Assembly (NCBI GenBank): GCA_031280565.1
Contig: JAITGN010000082.1
Coordinates: forward strand, 1-33,731
Direction: 5' to 3'
Length of the DNA: 33,731 nucleotides
Source of the DNA: Accumulibacter sp.
GTDB taxonomy: Bacteria; Pseudomonadota; Gammaproteobacteria; Burkholderiales; Rhodocyclaceae
The notes under the pieces are model-generated. The model was not told where the DNA came from, did no database searches, and saw only the letters and a list, made by a program, of their open reading frames with translations. This document shows, in pieces, positions 7,253-15,551 of this stretch. Numbering within the stretch: the stretch's first letter is position 1; each line of letters starts with the position of its first letter. The position numbers were made by a program, and so were the translations under genes.

Positions 7253-8075
7253 CGGCCAGTCTCTTGGGCAGTTCCTTGGGCCAGGGATAAAGAAACCAGG
7301 GACTTTCCGGCACTTTCAAAAGCCAGTCGGTTTTTTTGTTGATGAACGTGCGTCCCAGAATGGTGTTTGTGCCATCCTCTTTTTCCCCCTGCCGGTAGCT
7401 TTCGGCGTAATCCTCCCAGGAATCGAAAAGAGGAAACCCCAGGCTCACGATAGCGCTCATCCAGTCATAAACGGTGTCCCTGTCGATATACCCCAGCGCC
7501 GCGCTGACCGTCGCCAGGTAGGAAAAACGCGCCATCCAGAGCGCCAGCAAGGGTTTGCTCGACGAAAGCTCCTTGCCGTCCGGAAGAAGATTCTTCATTC
7601 TCCGAAGCGCGCCGCGCAACGTGTTCTCGTCCGCATCGTCATTTTCACCACAACCCTCACGCCCGATCGCATCGTCCAGCGTTTCTCCAAAAACAAGCGA
7701 CACAATGCAGCTTTCCACTTCGGAAAAACGTTCCCGCAATGTCGCGCGGTCTTCCACATCGAAATCCCGTTTGAGGTATCCGGCCATCTCCTCCAGGCAA
7801 TCTTCGTGAACTTCCATGCTTAACGAATAATAGGGTTTTCTGTTATCCCGCTTCGCCCGCGCCGCGTCGTCTACGAAAATTTCCCGCAGCGGCGCGCCAA
7901 GCAGAACGACAAAAATTTCTTCCGGCGAAAGCTGCGCGGTTTTTTCATCCAGCGTCCGCGCCAGAGCAGCCTTTGCCACTTCTTCCTTCGCGGCTTCCTG
8001 GGCAAGCTCTTCCCGGGCTTCGGCCACGCCTTCCATCACAGCGTCTTTGAGTTCCCTAAAAAAACTGAATATCAT
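7245..8075 (-). CDS. DUF1266-like protein of unknown function
   Basis: This is a 276-residue cytoplasmic protein with no signal peptide. Residues 1-45 are a charged, helix-forming segment rich in Glu, Ala and Lys. Residues 178-230 (LWMARFSYLATVSAALGYID and later SWEDYAESYRQGE) resemble the DUF1266 domain of the YbeR/YbeU type: an aromatic-Arg-aromatic start, a Gly-Tyr-Ile turn, then an SWE-x-aromatic-x(3)-aromatic-x-x-G ending. That assignment is from memory of the family pattern and is moderate. A strong ggagga sequence precedes the ATG. The stop codon lies inside repeat A, so insertion of the repeat may have set the C-terminus. It is co-oriented with the methyltransferase-nuclease gene 116 bases upstream. 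No biochemical function is claimed. Confidence 0.65.
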   Translation of the reverse strand: MIFSFFRELKDAVMEGVAEAREELAQEAAKEEVAKAALARTLDEKTAQLSPEEIFVVLLGAPLREIFVDDAARAKRDNRKPYYSLSMEVHEDCLEEMAGYLKRDFDVEDRATLRERFSEVESCIVSLVFGETLDDAIGREGCGENDDADENTLRGALRRMKNLLPDGKELSSSKPLLALWMARFSYLATVSAALGYIDRDTVYDWMSAIVSLGFPLFDSWEDYAESYRQGEKEDGTNTILGRTFINKKTDWLLKVPESPWFLYPWPKELPKRLAAA

Positions 8076-8117
8076 GGTTGTTTCTCCTCCGGCACGAATG
8101 AACAGCCCTCACGGACA

Positions 8118-8177
8118 CGCAACGCCCCGCAAGGAGCGTGAATTGAAGTATGAAAGCCTCGGCAACAGGGCTTTCAT
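8118..8177. other. Intergenic hairpins, one resembling a lone type I-C CRISPR repeat
   Basis: The 116-base gap between the DUF1266-like gene and the methyltransferase stop contains acgccccgcaaggagcgtgaattgaag. This is a near-symmetrical hairpin followed by a tail similar to the GTGGATTGAAAC end of type I-C CRISPR repeats. A second inverted repeat follows, atgaaagcc-N10-ggctttcat (8150-8177). There is no second repeat or spacer series, so this is not an array. The hairpins may mark the 3' end of the methyltransferase transcript, although no T-tract follows. Confidence 0.3.
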
Positions 8178-8191
8178 CATATGGTTTTCCG

Positions 8192-9826
8192 TCAAAACAG
8201 TTTCTTCTGATTCCCGGCTTTTTGTTCTGCCTTCGTTTTCTTGAAGGTGATCGCGCCTTGCGACAGGTCGGGATAAAGCGCCTTTTTCGTCCCGTTCAAC
8301 AGGTCTTCGATGCCGAGAATCTGGAGCTTCGGAAAGGCTCCGTCGATGGTGGGACTTACGTAGTAGCCTTCCTTGATCGCGTCGGCCAGCATCGGCTTGC
8401 TGGGCGGGTTCAAGGTGACAAATACGCCGATCTCGGCCTTTTCGCGCTCCACGACGTGCGCCAGATCGCGGATCATCGCTACATTGACGTTCTCTCCGCC
8501 CTTGACCGAGACGACGATTTTCTTGTGCGCCTTCGGTTCGTCCTGAAAATAGATGAGGCCGTCGATGCCGCCGTCCGCGCCTTTTTTCCGTCCCTGATAC
8601 GGCTGCGCATTGACCAGCGAGCAGGCCCACCACTGGAACTGGTATTTGTCCCGCGCCGCCAGGTCGCACGCGCCGCTGAGGTCCCGGGGCGTGCCATGCA
8701 CATCGAAAGCGATGCCGGGAAAAGCGCCTTTCAGGCGTTTTTCGATCAGGGCAATCGCCAGATGCGTGATGTCGATGCCGATCCATTTCCGGCCCAATTT
8801 TTGCGCCGCATGTACCGCCGTGCCGCAGCCGCAGAAGGGATCAAGAATCACATCGCCTTCCTTGCTCGATGCCTGGATGATGCGCTCCAGCAGAGCCAGC
8901 GGTTTTTGCGTGGGATAGCCGAGATATTCGTCCGGCAGCACGGGCCGGATGTCGGCCCAATCGTTTTGCAGCGGCACACCCGGCATTTCGTCGAGGTAAC
9001 GCTTGTAGCGCGGAACACCCCCGTTTTTCGGAAAGTACAATCGCCCTTCCTCATAAAACTTTTCCATGTTCTCCCGCGAATAGGCCCAATAGCGGCCCTT
9101 GTAGGGACGCGTGCCGTGAAATTCGTAGGACACGTCGCCGCCGGGCCGGGCCGCCGTCAGGTCGCCGAGCTGGTAGCGCCGTCCGGTCTCCTCGTCGGTG
9201 TGCGAGTAGAAATTTTGGATGTATTCCTCATCGTAAGGCGTGTAGAGCCAGTTCCAGACCCAATTCTCGGACTTCGTGTAGAACAGGATGACGTCCCGGA
9301 TGTTGCCGGGCAATTTTCGCCCCTGTTTGGCGTCGTTGTGCGCGCTCGACCGCTTCCAGCTGATTTCACTGGCAAAGCGGGTTTTTCCGAAAACACCATC
9401 AAGCACAATCTTCAAATAATGACTGGCGACTGGATCACAATGCAGGTACAAGCTACCCGTCGGCTTCAGCACGCGGGAGAGTTCCAGCAAGCGCCGGGCC
9501 ATCATGACGAGATAGGCCATCATGTCGTTTTCGCGCAGGAAACGGCGCAAGGCCTGGATCATCTCGGCAACGTCCGTGTTACTGCTGCGCACGATTTCCG
9601 CATATTCCCGTTCGGCCTGTTCGCCCCACTCCCAGGAGTCCTTGAAGGCGACGATCTGCGCTTCGCTTCGTTCGCCTTTGGGCGAGGCAAAAAGGACGTT
9701 ATAGTCGCGGGCGCTGTTAAACGGCGGATCAAGGTAGATCAGATCCACCGATTCGTCCGGGAGTTGCCCCCGGAGAATATCCAGGTTGTCGCCGTAGTAC
9801 AAATGGTTTCCCGCGTCACTGGACAT
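8192..9826 (-). CDS. Beta-class DNA methyltransferase fused to an Mrr-like nuclease domain
   Basis: The 544-residue protein (ATG at 9826; a GTG at 9838 adds four codons but sits on the ribosome-binding site) probably methylates adenine N6 or cytosine N4. In the track numbering, the catalytic DPPF motif is at 37-40 and the S-adenosylmethionine-binding DPFCGCGT at 333-340. This is the motif order of beta-class enzymes. Residues 395-490 form a second domain with GADGGIDG (420-427) followed by VVSVKGG (442-448), resembling the PD-(D/E)xK core of Mrr-type nucleases. The usual Glu/Gln before x-Lys is Ser here. The protein could act as a self-contained restriction-modification enzyme, or as a methyltransferase with a DNA-recognition or inactive nuclease domain. 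No separate restriction gene or specificity subunit is nearby, and the recognition site is unknown. Confidence 0.85.
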   Translation of the reverse strand: MSSDAGNHLYYGDNLDILRGQLPDESVDLIYLDPPFNSARDYNVLFASPKGERSEAQIVAFKDSWEWGEQAEREYAEIVRSSNTDVAEMIQALRRFLRENDMMAYLVMMARRLLELSRVLKPTGSLYLHCDPVASHYLKIVLDGVFGKTRFASEISWKRSSAHNDAKQGRKLPGNIRDVILFYTKSENWVWNWLYTPYDEEYIQNFYSHTDEETGRRYQLGDLTAARPGGDVSYEFHGTRPYKGRYWAYSRENMEKFYEEGRLYFPKNGGVPRYKRYLDEMPGVPLQNDWADIRPVLPDEYLGYPTQKPLALLERIIQASSKEGDVILDPFCGCGTAVHAAQKLGRKWIGIDITHLAIALIEKRLKGAFPGIAFDVHGTPRDLSGACDLAARDKYQFQWWACSLVNAQPYQGRKKGADGGIDGLIYFQDEPKAHKKIVVSVKGGENVNVAMIRDLAHVVEREKAEIGVFVTLNPPSKPMLADAIKEGYYVSPTIDGAFPKLQILGIEDLLNGTKKALYPDLSQGAITFKKTKAEQKAGNQKKLF

Positions 9827-9976
9827 GTTTCGTTTCACTCCTTGCCGAATTTCGCATTATGTCCGAATGGGGAAAACTTCGCACGCCCCGAAAATCAGGG
9901 CGCTTGACGCCGCAAATAAAGAATCTCATCCATGCGTTATTTTTCAACCGCCTTCCACCATGCCGCACTGTCCGGG

Positions 9977-10651
9977 TCACAACCATCCTTTTTCGGCAAA
10001 CGATACGATGGAACGGCCAGCCACGATGAAATGATCCAGCGTTTTCACGTCTACGAGGTTCAGCGTTTTTTTGAGCTGCCGCGTCAATTCCTTGTCCGCT
10101 TCCGAAGGTTCCACCGCGCCGGAAGGGTGATTGTGCGCGAAAACGACCGCCGCCGCGTTGCGCAATAACGCGTTCCTGACGATTTCTCGCGGATAGACGC
10201 TCGTGTGTGTCAAGGTACCCCTGAACAGTTCTTCAGAGACGATCAGATGATTCCGCGCGTCGAGCCAGAGCGCGAAGAAAACCTCATGCGTCAATCCGGA
10301 AAGATGCAGACGCAAGTAATCGCGTACCGTTTCCGGCGAGGAAAAAGCGGCGCGCAATGTCATCTCCTCGGCGAGCGAGCGTCTCGCCATCTCGAAAACT
10401 GCCTGCAACTGCGCGTATTTTGCCGGTCCCATGCCGGGAATCACTGAAAAATCGGAAAGTTTCGCGGAAAACAGGTTCGAAAGACTGTCAAAACGCGTGA
10501 GCAGGTCGCGCGCCAGATCCACAGCGCTCTTCCCCTTGACGCCGACGCGCAAAAAGATGGCCAACAATTCGGCATCGGAAAGCGCGGACGCGCCCCGCGC
10601 CAACAAACGCTCGCGCGGACGCTCACTTTTCGGCCAATTGGCAATCGACAT
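9977..10651 (-). CDS. radC: RadC family JAB/MPN-domain protein
   Basis: The 224-residue protein has a helix-hairpin-helix at residues 71-84 ([13 protein letters not shown]). The C-terminal JAB domain has metal-binding motif HNHPSG at 173-178, with Asp186 and Glu123 completing the set. Family length is about 224. Despite its name, RadC's role in DNA repair is unproven; the fold suggests a metal-dependent hydrolase. It is divergent from coaBC across a 112-base gap, a neighbourhood common to beta- and gammaproteobacteria. All metal ligands are present. Confidence 0.93.
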   Translation of the reverse strand: MSIANWPKSERPRERLLARGASALSDAELLAIFLRVGVKGKSAVDLARDLLTRFDSLSNLFSAKLSDFSVIPGMGPAKYAQLQAVFEMARRSLAEEMTLRAAFSSPETVRDYLRLHLSGLTHEVFFALWLDARNHLIVSEELFRGTLTHTSVYPREIVRNALLRNAAAVVFAHNHPSGAVEPSEADKELTRQLKKTLNLVDVKTLDHFIVAGRSIVSFAEKGWL

Positions 10652-10763
10652 CTCAAGGACTCGGTCAGCTCGGTTAGAATACGCCTCTTTGCGCCTCTTC
10701 GCGCTTCTTTGAATTTCGTTGACCCGCGTTCAACCTTCAACCCTATTTTAACGGGAATTTTGT

Positions 10764-11969
10764 ATGGAACTGGCAGAAAAACGCATCGCGCTTGGCGTTA
10801 CAGGGGGAATCGCCGCCTATAAATCGGCGGAGCTTGTCCGTCTTTTCGTCAAACAGGGCGCCTCAGCCCGGGTCGCCATGACCCGTGCCGCGACGCATTT
10901 CATCACGCCAACAACTTTTCAGACCTTGTCAGGCAAACGGGTATTTACCGATCTTTGGGATAACACTGTCGACAACGGGCTGACGCATATCAGTTTTTCA
11001 CGCGAGGCCGACGCGCTCGTCGTCGCTCCAGCCTCCGCGAACTTTATTGCAAAAGTGGCCAACGGGATCGCCGACGATTTGCTGAGCACCCTGACGCTGG
11101 CGCGCGATTGCCCGCTTCTGCTGGCTCCCGCGATGAACAGACAGATGTGGAAAAATCCCGCGACGCGGCGCAATATCGCCACGCTGCGCGCCGATGGCGT
11201 CACGATACTCGGCCCGGCAGACGGCGAGCAGGCGTGCGGTGAAATCGGCGAAGGCCGGATGATCGAGCCGGAAGAAATTCTTGAGGATGTCGTCGCTTTC
11301 TTCCAGCCAAAACATCTCGCCGGAAAAAAAGCGCTCATAACCGCCGGACCGACATTCGAAATGATCGACCCCGTGCGGGGAATCACCAATCTTTCGAGCG
11401 GGAAAATGGGGTTTGCCATCGCCCGCGCCGCCCGCGAATCCGGCGCCGAAGTCACGCTGATCAGCGGGCCGGTCAACCAGCCGACGCCGCGCGGCGTTTC
11501 GCGGATTGATGTCACGACCGCGCTGGAAATGCGTTCGGCTGTCCTGCGGCAGGCAAGCGGTCAGGACATCTTCATCGCCGTCGCGGCAGTCGCCGATTAC
11601 CGCCCGGAAGCCGCCACAGCGCATAAAGTCAAAAAAGACGCGAGCGCGCCGCCAACGATAAACCTCGTTCAGAATCCGGACATTCTGGCTGATGTCGTCG
11701 CGCTTCCGGATCCGCCGTTTTGCGTTGGTTTTGCCGCGGAGAGCCAAAATCTCGCCGAATACGCGGAAAAAAAACGCCGGGCGAAAAAAATCCCCCTGAT
11801 CGTCGGCAACCTGATCCAGGACGGTTTCGGCGGCGACGAGAATACGCTGGTTCTGTTCGACGAACACGGACAGACTCCGTTGGGACCCGCGCCGAAGATC
11901 CGGCTCGCGCGCAAAATCATGGAACGTATCGCGATACTGCTGAAGGAAAAAAACCATGCCACGTACTGA
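10764..11969 (+). CDS. coaBC: Bifunctional phosphopantothenoylcysteine decarboxylase/phosphopantothenate-cysteine ligase
   Basis: CoaBC performs two consecutive steps of coenzyme A synthesis: CTP-dependent joining of 4'-phosphopantothenate to cysteine, then FMN-dependent decarboxylation. The 401-residue protein has the CoaC half at 1-180, with [11 protein letters not shown], catalytic His75, PAMN at 122-125 and the Cys158 loop [10 protein letters not shown]. The CoaB half starts near 187 with [20 protein letters not shown] and contains AAVADYRP and the lysine-rich KVKKD. Length is normal. Its 3' end overlaps dut by 14 bases, so the two are probably co-transcribed. Confidence 0.96.
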   Translation: MELAEKRIALGVTGGIAAYKSAELVRLFVKQGASARVAMTRAATHFITPTTFQTLSGKRVFTDLWDNTVDNGLTHISFSREADALVVAPASANFIAKVANGIADDLLSTLTLARDCPLLLAPAMNRQMWKNPATRRNIATLRADGVTILGPADGEQACGEIGEGRMIEPEEILEDVVAFFQPKHLAGKKALITAGPTFEMIDPVRGITNLSSGKMGFAIARAARESGAEVTLISGPVNQPTPRGVSRIDVTTALEMRSAVLRQASGQDIFIAVAAVADYRPEAATAHKVKKDASAPPTINLVQNPDILADVVALPDPPFCVGFAAESQNLAEYAEKKRRAKKIPLIVGNLIQDGFGGDENTLVLFDEHGQTPLGPAPKIRLARKIMERIAILLKEKNHATY

Positions 11970-12405
11970 TATCCGCCTGCTCGACCCACGCCTCAAAGAC
12001 ACTCTCCCGCGATACGCGACGCCGGGGTCGGCCGGAATCGACCTGCGCGCCTGCATCGACGCGCCGTGGCAAATCGCGCCGGGAGAAACCCTTCTCGTTC
12101 CGTCGGGGATCGCCATCCACCTCGGCGATCCAAAGCTGGCGGCCATTGTTCTGCCCCGGTCGGGCCTCGGTCACAAGCATGGCATCGTGCTGGGCAATCT
12201 TGTCGGCCTGATTGATTCCGACTATCAGGGCGAAATCATGATTTCGGTCTGGAATCGCGGCGCGGAAGTTTTCACGATCAATCCGCTTGAACGTCTCGCG
12301 CAGCTTGTCGTCGTTCCCGTCGTGCAGATCGAATTCAATGTCGTCGACGAATTTACGGCCAGCTCACGCGGAACGGGCGGTTTCGGCAGTACGGGCCAAT
12401 CCTGA
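11956..12405 (+). CDS. dut: Deoxyuridine 5'-triphosphate nucleotidohydrolase (dUTPase)
   Basis: Dut hydrolyses dUTP to dUMP and pyrophosphate, keeping uracil out of DNA and supplying the thymidylate precursor. All five motifs of the trimeric dUTPase family are present in the 149-residue product: AGIDLRA (I), PRSGLG (II), [10 protein letters not shown] (III), ERLAQLV (IV) and the C-terminal glycine-rich [10 protein letters not shown] (V). Length is typical. It overlaps the end of coaBC, and the radC/coaBC/dut order is conserved in proteobacteria. A long AT-rich gap follows. Confidence 0.97.
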   Translation: MPRTDIRLLDPRLKDTLPRYATPGSAGIDLRACIDAPWQIAPGETLLVPSGIAIHLGDPKLAAIVLPRSGLGHKHGIVLGNLVGLIDSDYQGEIMISVWNRGAEVFTINPLERLAQLVVVPVVQIEFNVVDEFTASSRGTGGFGSTGQS

Positions 12406-12443
12406 ATCCTTTCAGACCTTTCCACTTTTCCCCTTTTATTCAA

Positions 12444-12477
12444 TTCATTGAAAATATTCCGGAATCTTTTCAATGAA
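12444..12477. repeat. 34-bp near-perfect palindrome downstream of dut
   Basis: Centred on attccggaat, the sequence pairs at 16 of 17 positions per arm (outer arms ttcattgaaaa/ttttcaatgaa). A smaller dyad gtttcc-g-ggaaac follows at 12485-12497. No T-tract follows on either strand, so it is not a classical terminator. It could be a hairpin protecting the coaBC-dut mRNA end, a protein-binding site or a mobile-element relic. Confidence 0.6.
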
Positions 12478-12543
12478 ATCCCCTGTTTCCGGGAAACTCC
12501 AAAGAAAAAATCCGGAAAATATGGAAAATACAAAATAGCGCTT

Positions 12544-12625
12544 ACGTTCTCAAGCGATTTTATATAATTCCAGGAATGATTTTCTGAATTTTTTTTGATT
12601 TCCCCTACGATCTCAAGCCATTTTA
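12544..12625 (+). repeat. Two direct copies of a 19-bp motif in the dut-tusA gap
   Basis: acgttctcaagcgatttta (12544-12562) and acgatctcaagccatttta (12607-12625) differ at two positions and start exactly 63 bases apart. A third copy lies in reverse orientation after flgI (376-394). The first copy runs into tataat, a possible -10 box, but no -35 is evident. I recognise no known regulator site. The 12406-12934 gap contains this pair, the palindrome and repeat B, but no gene. Confidence 0.55.
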
Positions 12626-12674
12626 ATAAGGAAATAGACGAAAAACCGCTTGGAAACGATGTTTTATTTTTTAT

Positions 12675-12845
12675 TCATCGTAAAACTAACTCCGGTTTGA
12701 AACCACGCCCTTCAGGGCGGTGCGGAGGTTGGACCCCCGGCCTGAAGGCCGGGGTTTCGACCGTAGCCATTGGGGAGGGGATGCAACCCCCTTCCCAATG
12801 ACGTTAGACCGACAGCCCTGAAGGGCTGTCGCTAATTTCTTGCTG
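12675..12845 (+). repeat. Structured dispersed repeat, copy B
   Basis: This 171-bp copy starts tcatcgtaaaactaactccg and ends gctaatttcttgctg. It holds a run of hairpins: ccccggcc-TGAA-ggccgggg, the long stem cattggggagggg/cccccttcccaatg, and gacagccc-TGAA-gggctgtc. Compared with copy C, the central stem has a C-G pair changed to G-C and an A-T changed to G-T. This indicates that pairing is maintained. It lies in the convergent gap between dut and tusA. Confidence 0.85.
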
Positions 12846-12934
12846 TGCGCGAATATGCACGGAGTTCGCCTGAGAGTCCGGCAAACTTCCATCGGCAGTG
12901 CTTGAAAAATCGCTCGCCGGAAACAGCGCGCGGA

Positions 12935-13195
12935 TCATTTGCGCCGCAAATAAAGCTCAAAAACGTCGTCATCCAGCCTAGACACTGAAAGCAGCGTGTT
13001 GCCCGTCTGTTTTGAAAACGCGCCAAAATCTCCGGAGACGCCCGGGTCGGTCGCAAGCACGCGTAATATCTGGCCGGAATCCATCTCGAAAAGCGCCTTT
13101 TTCGTTTTCAATATCGGCAGCGGACAATTCATCCCCTTGACATCAAGTTCCCTGTCGAAACGCGGCAGATCCACTTCCGTTTCCGAAGAGTTCAT
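12935..13195 (-). CDS. TusA-family sulfurtransferase-like protein
   Basis: This is a small 86-residue protein. I start it at MNSSETEVDL, 45 codons inside the ORF, because upstream codons lie within the preceding protease gene in another frame. The TusA/SirA signature is present: ELDVKGMNCPLPILKTKKAL, with the sulfur-carrying Cys24. TusA proteins relay persulfide sulfur from cysteine desulfurase to tRNA thiolation or other sulfur acceptors. Whether this one works in tRNA modification or elsewhere cannot be told from sequence. Its ATG is one base after the stop of the M48 protease gene, so the two are translationally coupled. Confidence 0.85.
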   Translation of the reverse strand: MNSSETEVDLPRFDRELDVKGMNCPLPILKTKKALFEMDSGQILRVLATDPGVSGDFGAFSKQTGNTLLSVSRLDDDVFELYLRRK

Positions 13196-13196
13196 T

Positions 13197-14687
13197 TCAG
13201 AAACCGCCGCTCTTCCGCAATTTTTCATCTTCCACCCGCAAGGCGCGCAATTCGCGCAGGCGTGCATCGACAACGGACTGTTCGTAAAAATTGCCGTCGG
13301 TCGCCTGCTGCGCGAACAGAAGCTGCTCAACCGCGAGATTCAAGAGGCCCCTCAAGGCATAGAATTCCGCCAGAGCACGATGCTGAAGCAGGCGCTTTCC
13401 TTGCGCGGCATAGATTTTCGCCTGGATTTCGTGAAGATTGGAGTCCGAAGAATTCGCCTGAAGCTGCGCGCTGACGAACCGCAACGCCTGGTCGTATTGA
13501 CGCAGGGAATGAAGCAGCCGCGCACAGCCATAGACAAGCCCTTTCGCGCGCGGATAACGCCGCAACGCTTCACTGTAAATGTTTTGCGCGCCTGAAGAAT
13601 CGCCAAGCGCCGCGCGAATTTCGGCGGCCAGCGAGGAAACCATCGCCGATGCTGCCCGGAGTTTCTGAACCGCCTCGATTTCTTTCTGCGCCGCCGCCGC
13701 GTTTCTGGCGCGCATGTGCGCTACCGCAAGTCCATAACGCGTCGCGGCCAGCGAGGTATATTTTTTTTCTTCCAGCCGCCGCGCAAACCCGGCGACCGCC
13801 TCATGCGGCAAATCCTGCATGGCGCGTAATTTCGCGCGAACGAACTCGAAATCCATGCTATTGACAATCTGCCGGTAGGCGGACGATTGCGCCCTGTTCT
13901 GCATGTCAGACAAGCGCTCGATTGTAAGCGGGTGAGAACGCAGGTAAACAGGGGCATTGCTTTCGTACAGGCGTCCCGCTCTTTGCAGGCGCTCGAAAAA
14001 GTCGGTCATGCCGCGAACATCGAACCCCGCCCTCTGGAGCATCTGGTAGCCCACGCGGTCGGCCTCCCGCTCGTATTCCCGCGTAAAGGCCAGTTGACTC
14101 TGCACGACGGCGGCCTGCGCGCCCATGATGCCCGCGGCGGCCGCGGATGAATTCGAACGCGCCGCCAGAACGCCCGCGAGCATCGCCAAAATGCTCGGTA
14201 ATGTCATCTGCTTTTGATTGGATATCTGTCTGACCAGATGGTTCTGGGTAACGTGGGCGACTTCGTGCGCAAGGACGCCGGCCAGCTCGGATTCGGATTG
14301 CGCGGTCAGAATCGTGCCGGAGTTGACGCCGATGAAACCGCCAAACATGGCAAAGGCATTGATCGAGCCATCCTGAATCGCAAAAAAATGAAAATTTCCC
14401 GTCGAGTCCGAACTGGCGGCCACAAGGCGATGACCCAGATAGTTGAGGTAATCGCTGACTTCCGGATCGTCGATATAGCCGGGTTCGTGCAGACGGATAT
14501 CGTTCATGATGCTTTCGCCAATTTTTCGTTCCATCTGCGCTGAAAGTTCGGCGCGCGCGGCTTCGCCAAGATCGGGAAGCCCATCGGCACGGGCAGGCAT
14601 GACAGGCAGCAGAATGGCCGCGAACGCGCCGGCGGCCGCCAGAATGCGAGTGACGCGCGTCAAACTGAAGAACGGGAAAGCTTTCAT
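13197..14687 (-). CDS. bepA: Periplasmic M48 metalloprotease with TPR repeats, BepA-like
   Basis: The 496-residue protein has an N-terminal signal peptide (cleavage near ARA-DG, residues 33-36). Its zinc-protease motif is HEVAH at 141-145, with the downstream third ligand in FTREYEREAD (201-210). Residues 310-470 form alpha-helical TPR-like repeats. This combination and length match BepA/YfgC, a periplasmic chaperone-protease that monitors LptD and Bam-dependent outer-membrane assembly. It is followed by the TusA-like gene. Confidence is high for a periplasmic M48 TPR protease and moderate for BepA orthology. Confidence 0.88.
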   Translation of the reverse strand: MKAFPFFSLTRVTRILAAAGAFAAILLPVMPARADGLPDLGEAARAELSAQMERKIGESIMNDIRLHEPGYIDDPEVSDYLNYLGHRLVAASSDSTGNFHFFAIQDGSINAFAMFGGFIGVNSGTILTAQSESELAGVLAHEVAHVTQNHLVRQISNQKQMTLPSILAMLAGVLAARSNSSAAAAGIMGAQAAVVQSQLAFTREYEREADRVGYQMLQRAGFDVRGMTDFFERLQRAGRLYESNAPVYLRSHPLTIERLSDMQNRAQSSAYRQIVNSMDFEFVRAKLRAMQDLPHEAVAGFARRLEEKKYTSLAATRYGLAVAHMRARNAAAAQKEIEAVQKLRAASAMVSSLAAEIRAALGDSSGAQNIYSEALRRYPRAKGLVYGCARLLHSLRQYDQALRFVSAQLQANSSDSNLHEIQAKIYAAQGKRLLQHRALAEFYALRGLLNLAVEQLLFAQQATDGNFYEQSVVDARLRELRALRVEDEKLRKSGGF

Positions 14688-14768
14688 CGAATCGGCGGAA
14701 AAACAGGGAATACCACATCCATGATACTACCGGATTTCCGTTCCACCGATATTTCGGGCCGCGGGCCG

Positions 14769-14794
14769 AAAAAAAAACCCGCCAGCGGCGGGTT
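14769..14794 (-). terminator. Rho-independent terminator of the cold-shock gene
   Basis: On the minus strand an 8-bp stem aacccgcc/ggcgggtt with a 3-base loop is followed by a run of Ts. It lies 19 bases past the cold-shock gene stop and separates it from the downstream M48 protease gene. Confidence 0.85.
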
Positions 14795-14813
14795 CTCAAA
14801 AGCATCGTGGAAA

Positions 14814-15017
14814 TCAGGCTCGTGCAATATTCGACGCCTGTTTGCCTTTCGCACCCTGAGTCACATCAAAAGTGACCTTTTCACCCTCTTTAAGGGTTTT
14901 GAAGCCACTCATGGTAATTGCCGAAAAATGGGCGAAAAGATCCTCGCTGCCATCATCCGGAGTAATAAAGCCAAAACCTTTGGCGTCGTTGAACCACTTC
15001 ACAGTACCTGTTGCCAT
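14814..15017 (-). CDS. Cold-shock domain protein, CspA family
   Basis: This is a 67-residue single-domain nucleic-acid chaperone. The start is [20 protein letters not shown], 27 codons inside the ORF, supported by an aaggaag ribosome-binding site. RNP1 (KGFGFI) and RNP2 (LFAHFSAI) motifs are intact. Such proteins melt RNA secondary structure and are often cold- or growth-phase-induced. The upstream untranslated region appears to be about 80 bases if the 15104-15133 promoter is right. It is divergent from clpS. I leave the paralogue symbol blank because Csp paralogues cannot be told apart here. Confidence 0.94.
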   Translation of the reverse strand: MATGTVKWFNDAKGFGFITPDDGSEDLFAHFSAITMSGFKTLKEGEKVTFDVTQGAKGKQASNIARA

Positions 15018-15103
15018 ATTGCACTTCCTTGAAAAAAGACGAGATTCGGGTCTTACCCCTTCATGTTTAGGATTCAGGACTCGCCCGATCGAAAACATTT
15101 GGC

Positions 15104-15133
15104 TTTGTACGCCTGTTCTAGCGGAAGCGTCAA
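15104..15133 (-). promoter_or_regulatory. Possible sigma-70 promoter for the cold-shock gene
   Basis: On the minus strand TTGACG (-35) and TACAAA (-10) are 18 bases apart, about 87 bases upstream of the cold-shock ATG. The -10 is a modest match, so this is a candidate only. Confidence 0.3.
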
Positions 15134-15242
15134 GCGATTTCGCTCAATATCGTCAATCTTTTGAAAATCTGTAACAAAAATGCAAAAAAACAGACAACGC
15201 GGATGTTGCGCATTCAACCGCAGCCGGTAGAATAGCTGCCTC

Positions 15243-15551
15243 ATGGGCAGACAACCTCAAAGTATCTCCGTACTGGAAACGCGGCGTTCCCGGGTTGCGC
15301 CGCCGCCTCTTTATACAGTCGTATTACTCAACGACGATTTCACGCCGATGGACTTTGTCGTCCTCGTGCTGCAAAAATTCTTTTCCAAAAGCCTCGAACA
15401 GGCCGAACAGATCATGCTCAGGGTGCACACGGAAGGGCGCGGCGTTTGCGGTATTTACCCGCGAGACATCGCCGCAACAAAAATCGAGCAGGTTACGGCA
15501 TTCGCCAGGAACAACCAGCATCCGCTCGCATGCGTCATGGAAGGAAACTAG
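15243..15551 (+). CDS. clpS: ATP-dependent Clp protease adaptor ClpS
   Basis: ClpS binds proteins with N-end-rule residues and hands them to ClpAP. The 102-residue product has the family core [20 protein letters not shown], then [21 protein letters not shown] and the closing ACVMEGN. The NDD-F-T-PM-F-V pocket residues that read N-terminal amino acids are all present. The clpA ATG follows the clpS stop codon with no gap, indicating coupled translation. The ribosome-binding site is weak. Confidence 0.96.
   Translation: MGRQPQSISVLETRRSRVAPPPLYTVVLLNDDFTPMDFVVLVLQKFFSKSLEQAEQIMLRVHTEGRGVCGIYPRDIAATKIEQVTAFARNNQHPLACVMEGN

Noticed and set aside
8150-9907. 585-codon plus-strand ORF, longer than the methyltransferase gene it overlaps
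   Set aside because: It runs antisense to a gene with clear catalytic motifs. Its translation has no recognisable domain and looks like a high-GC antisense shadow.
12225-12533. 102-codon minus ORF over the dut end and the palindrome
   Set aside because: Half is antisense to dut and half AT-rich intergenic; no start signal or family match.
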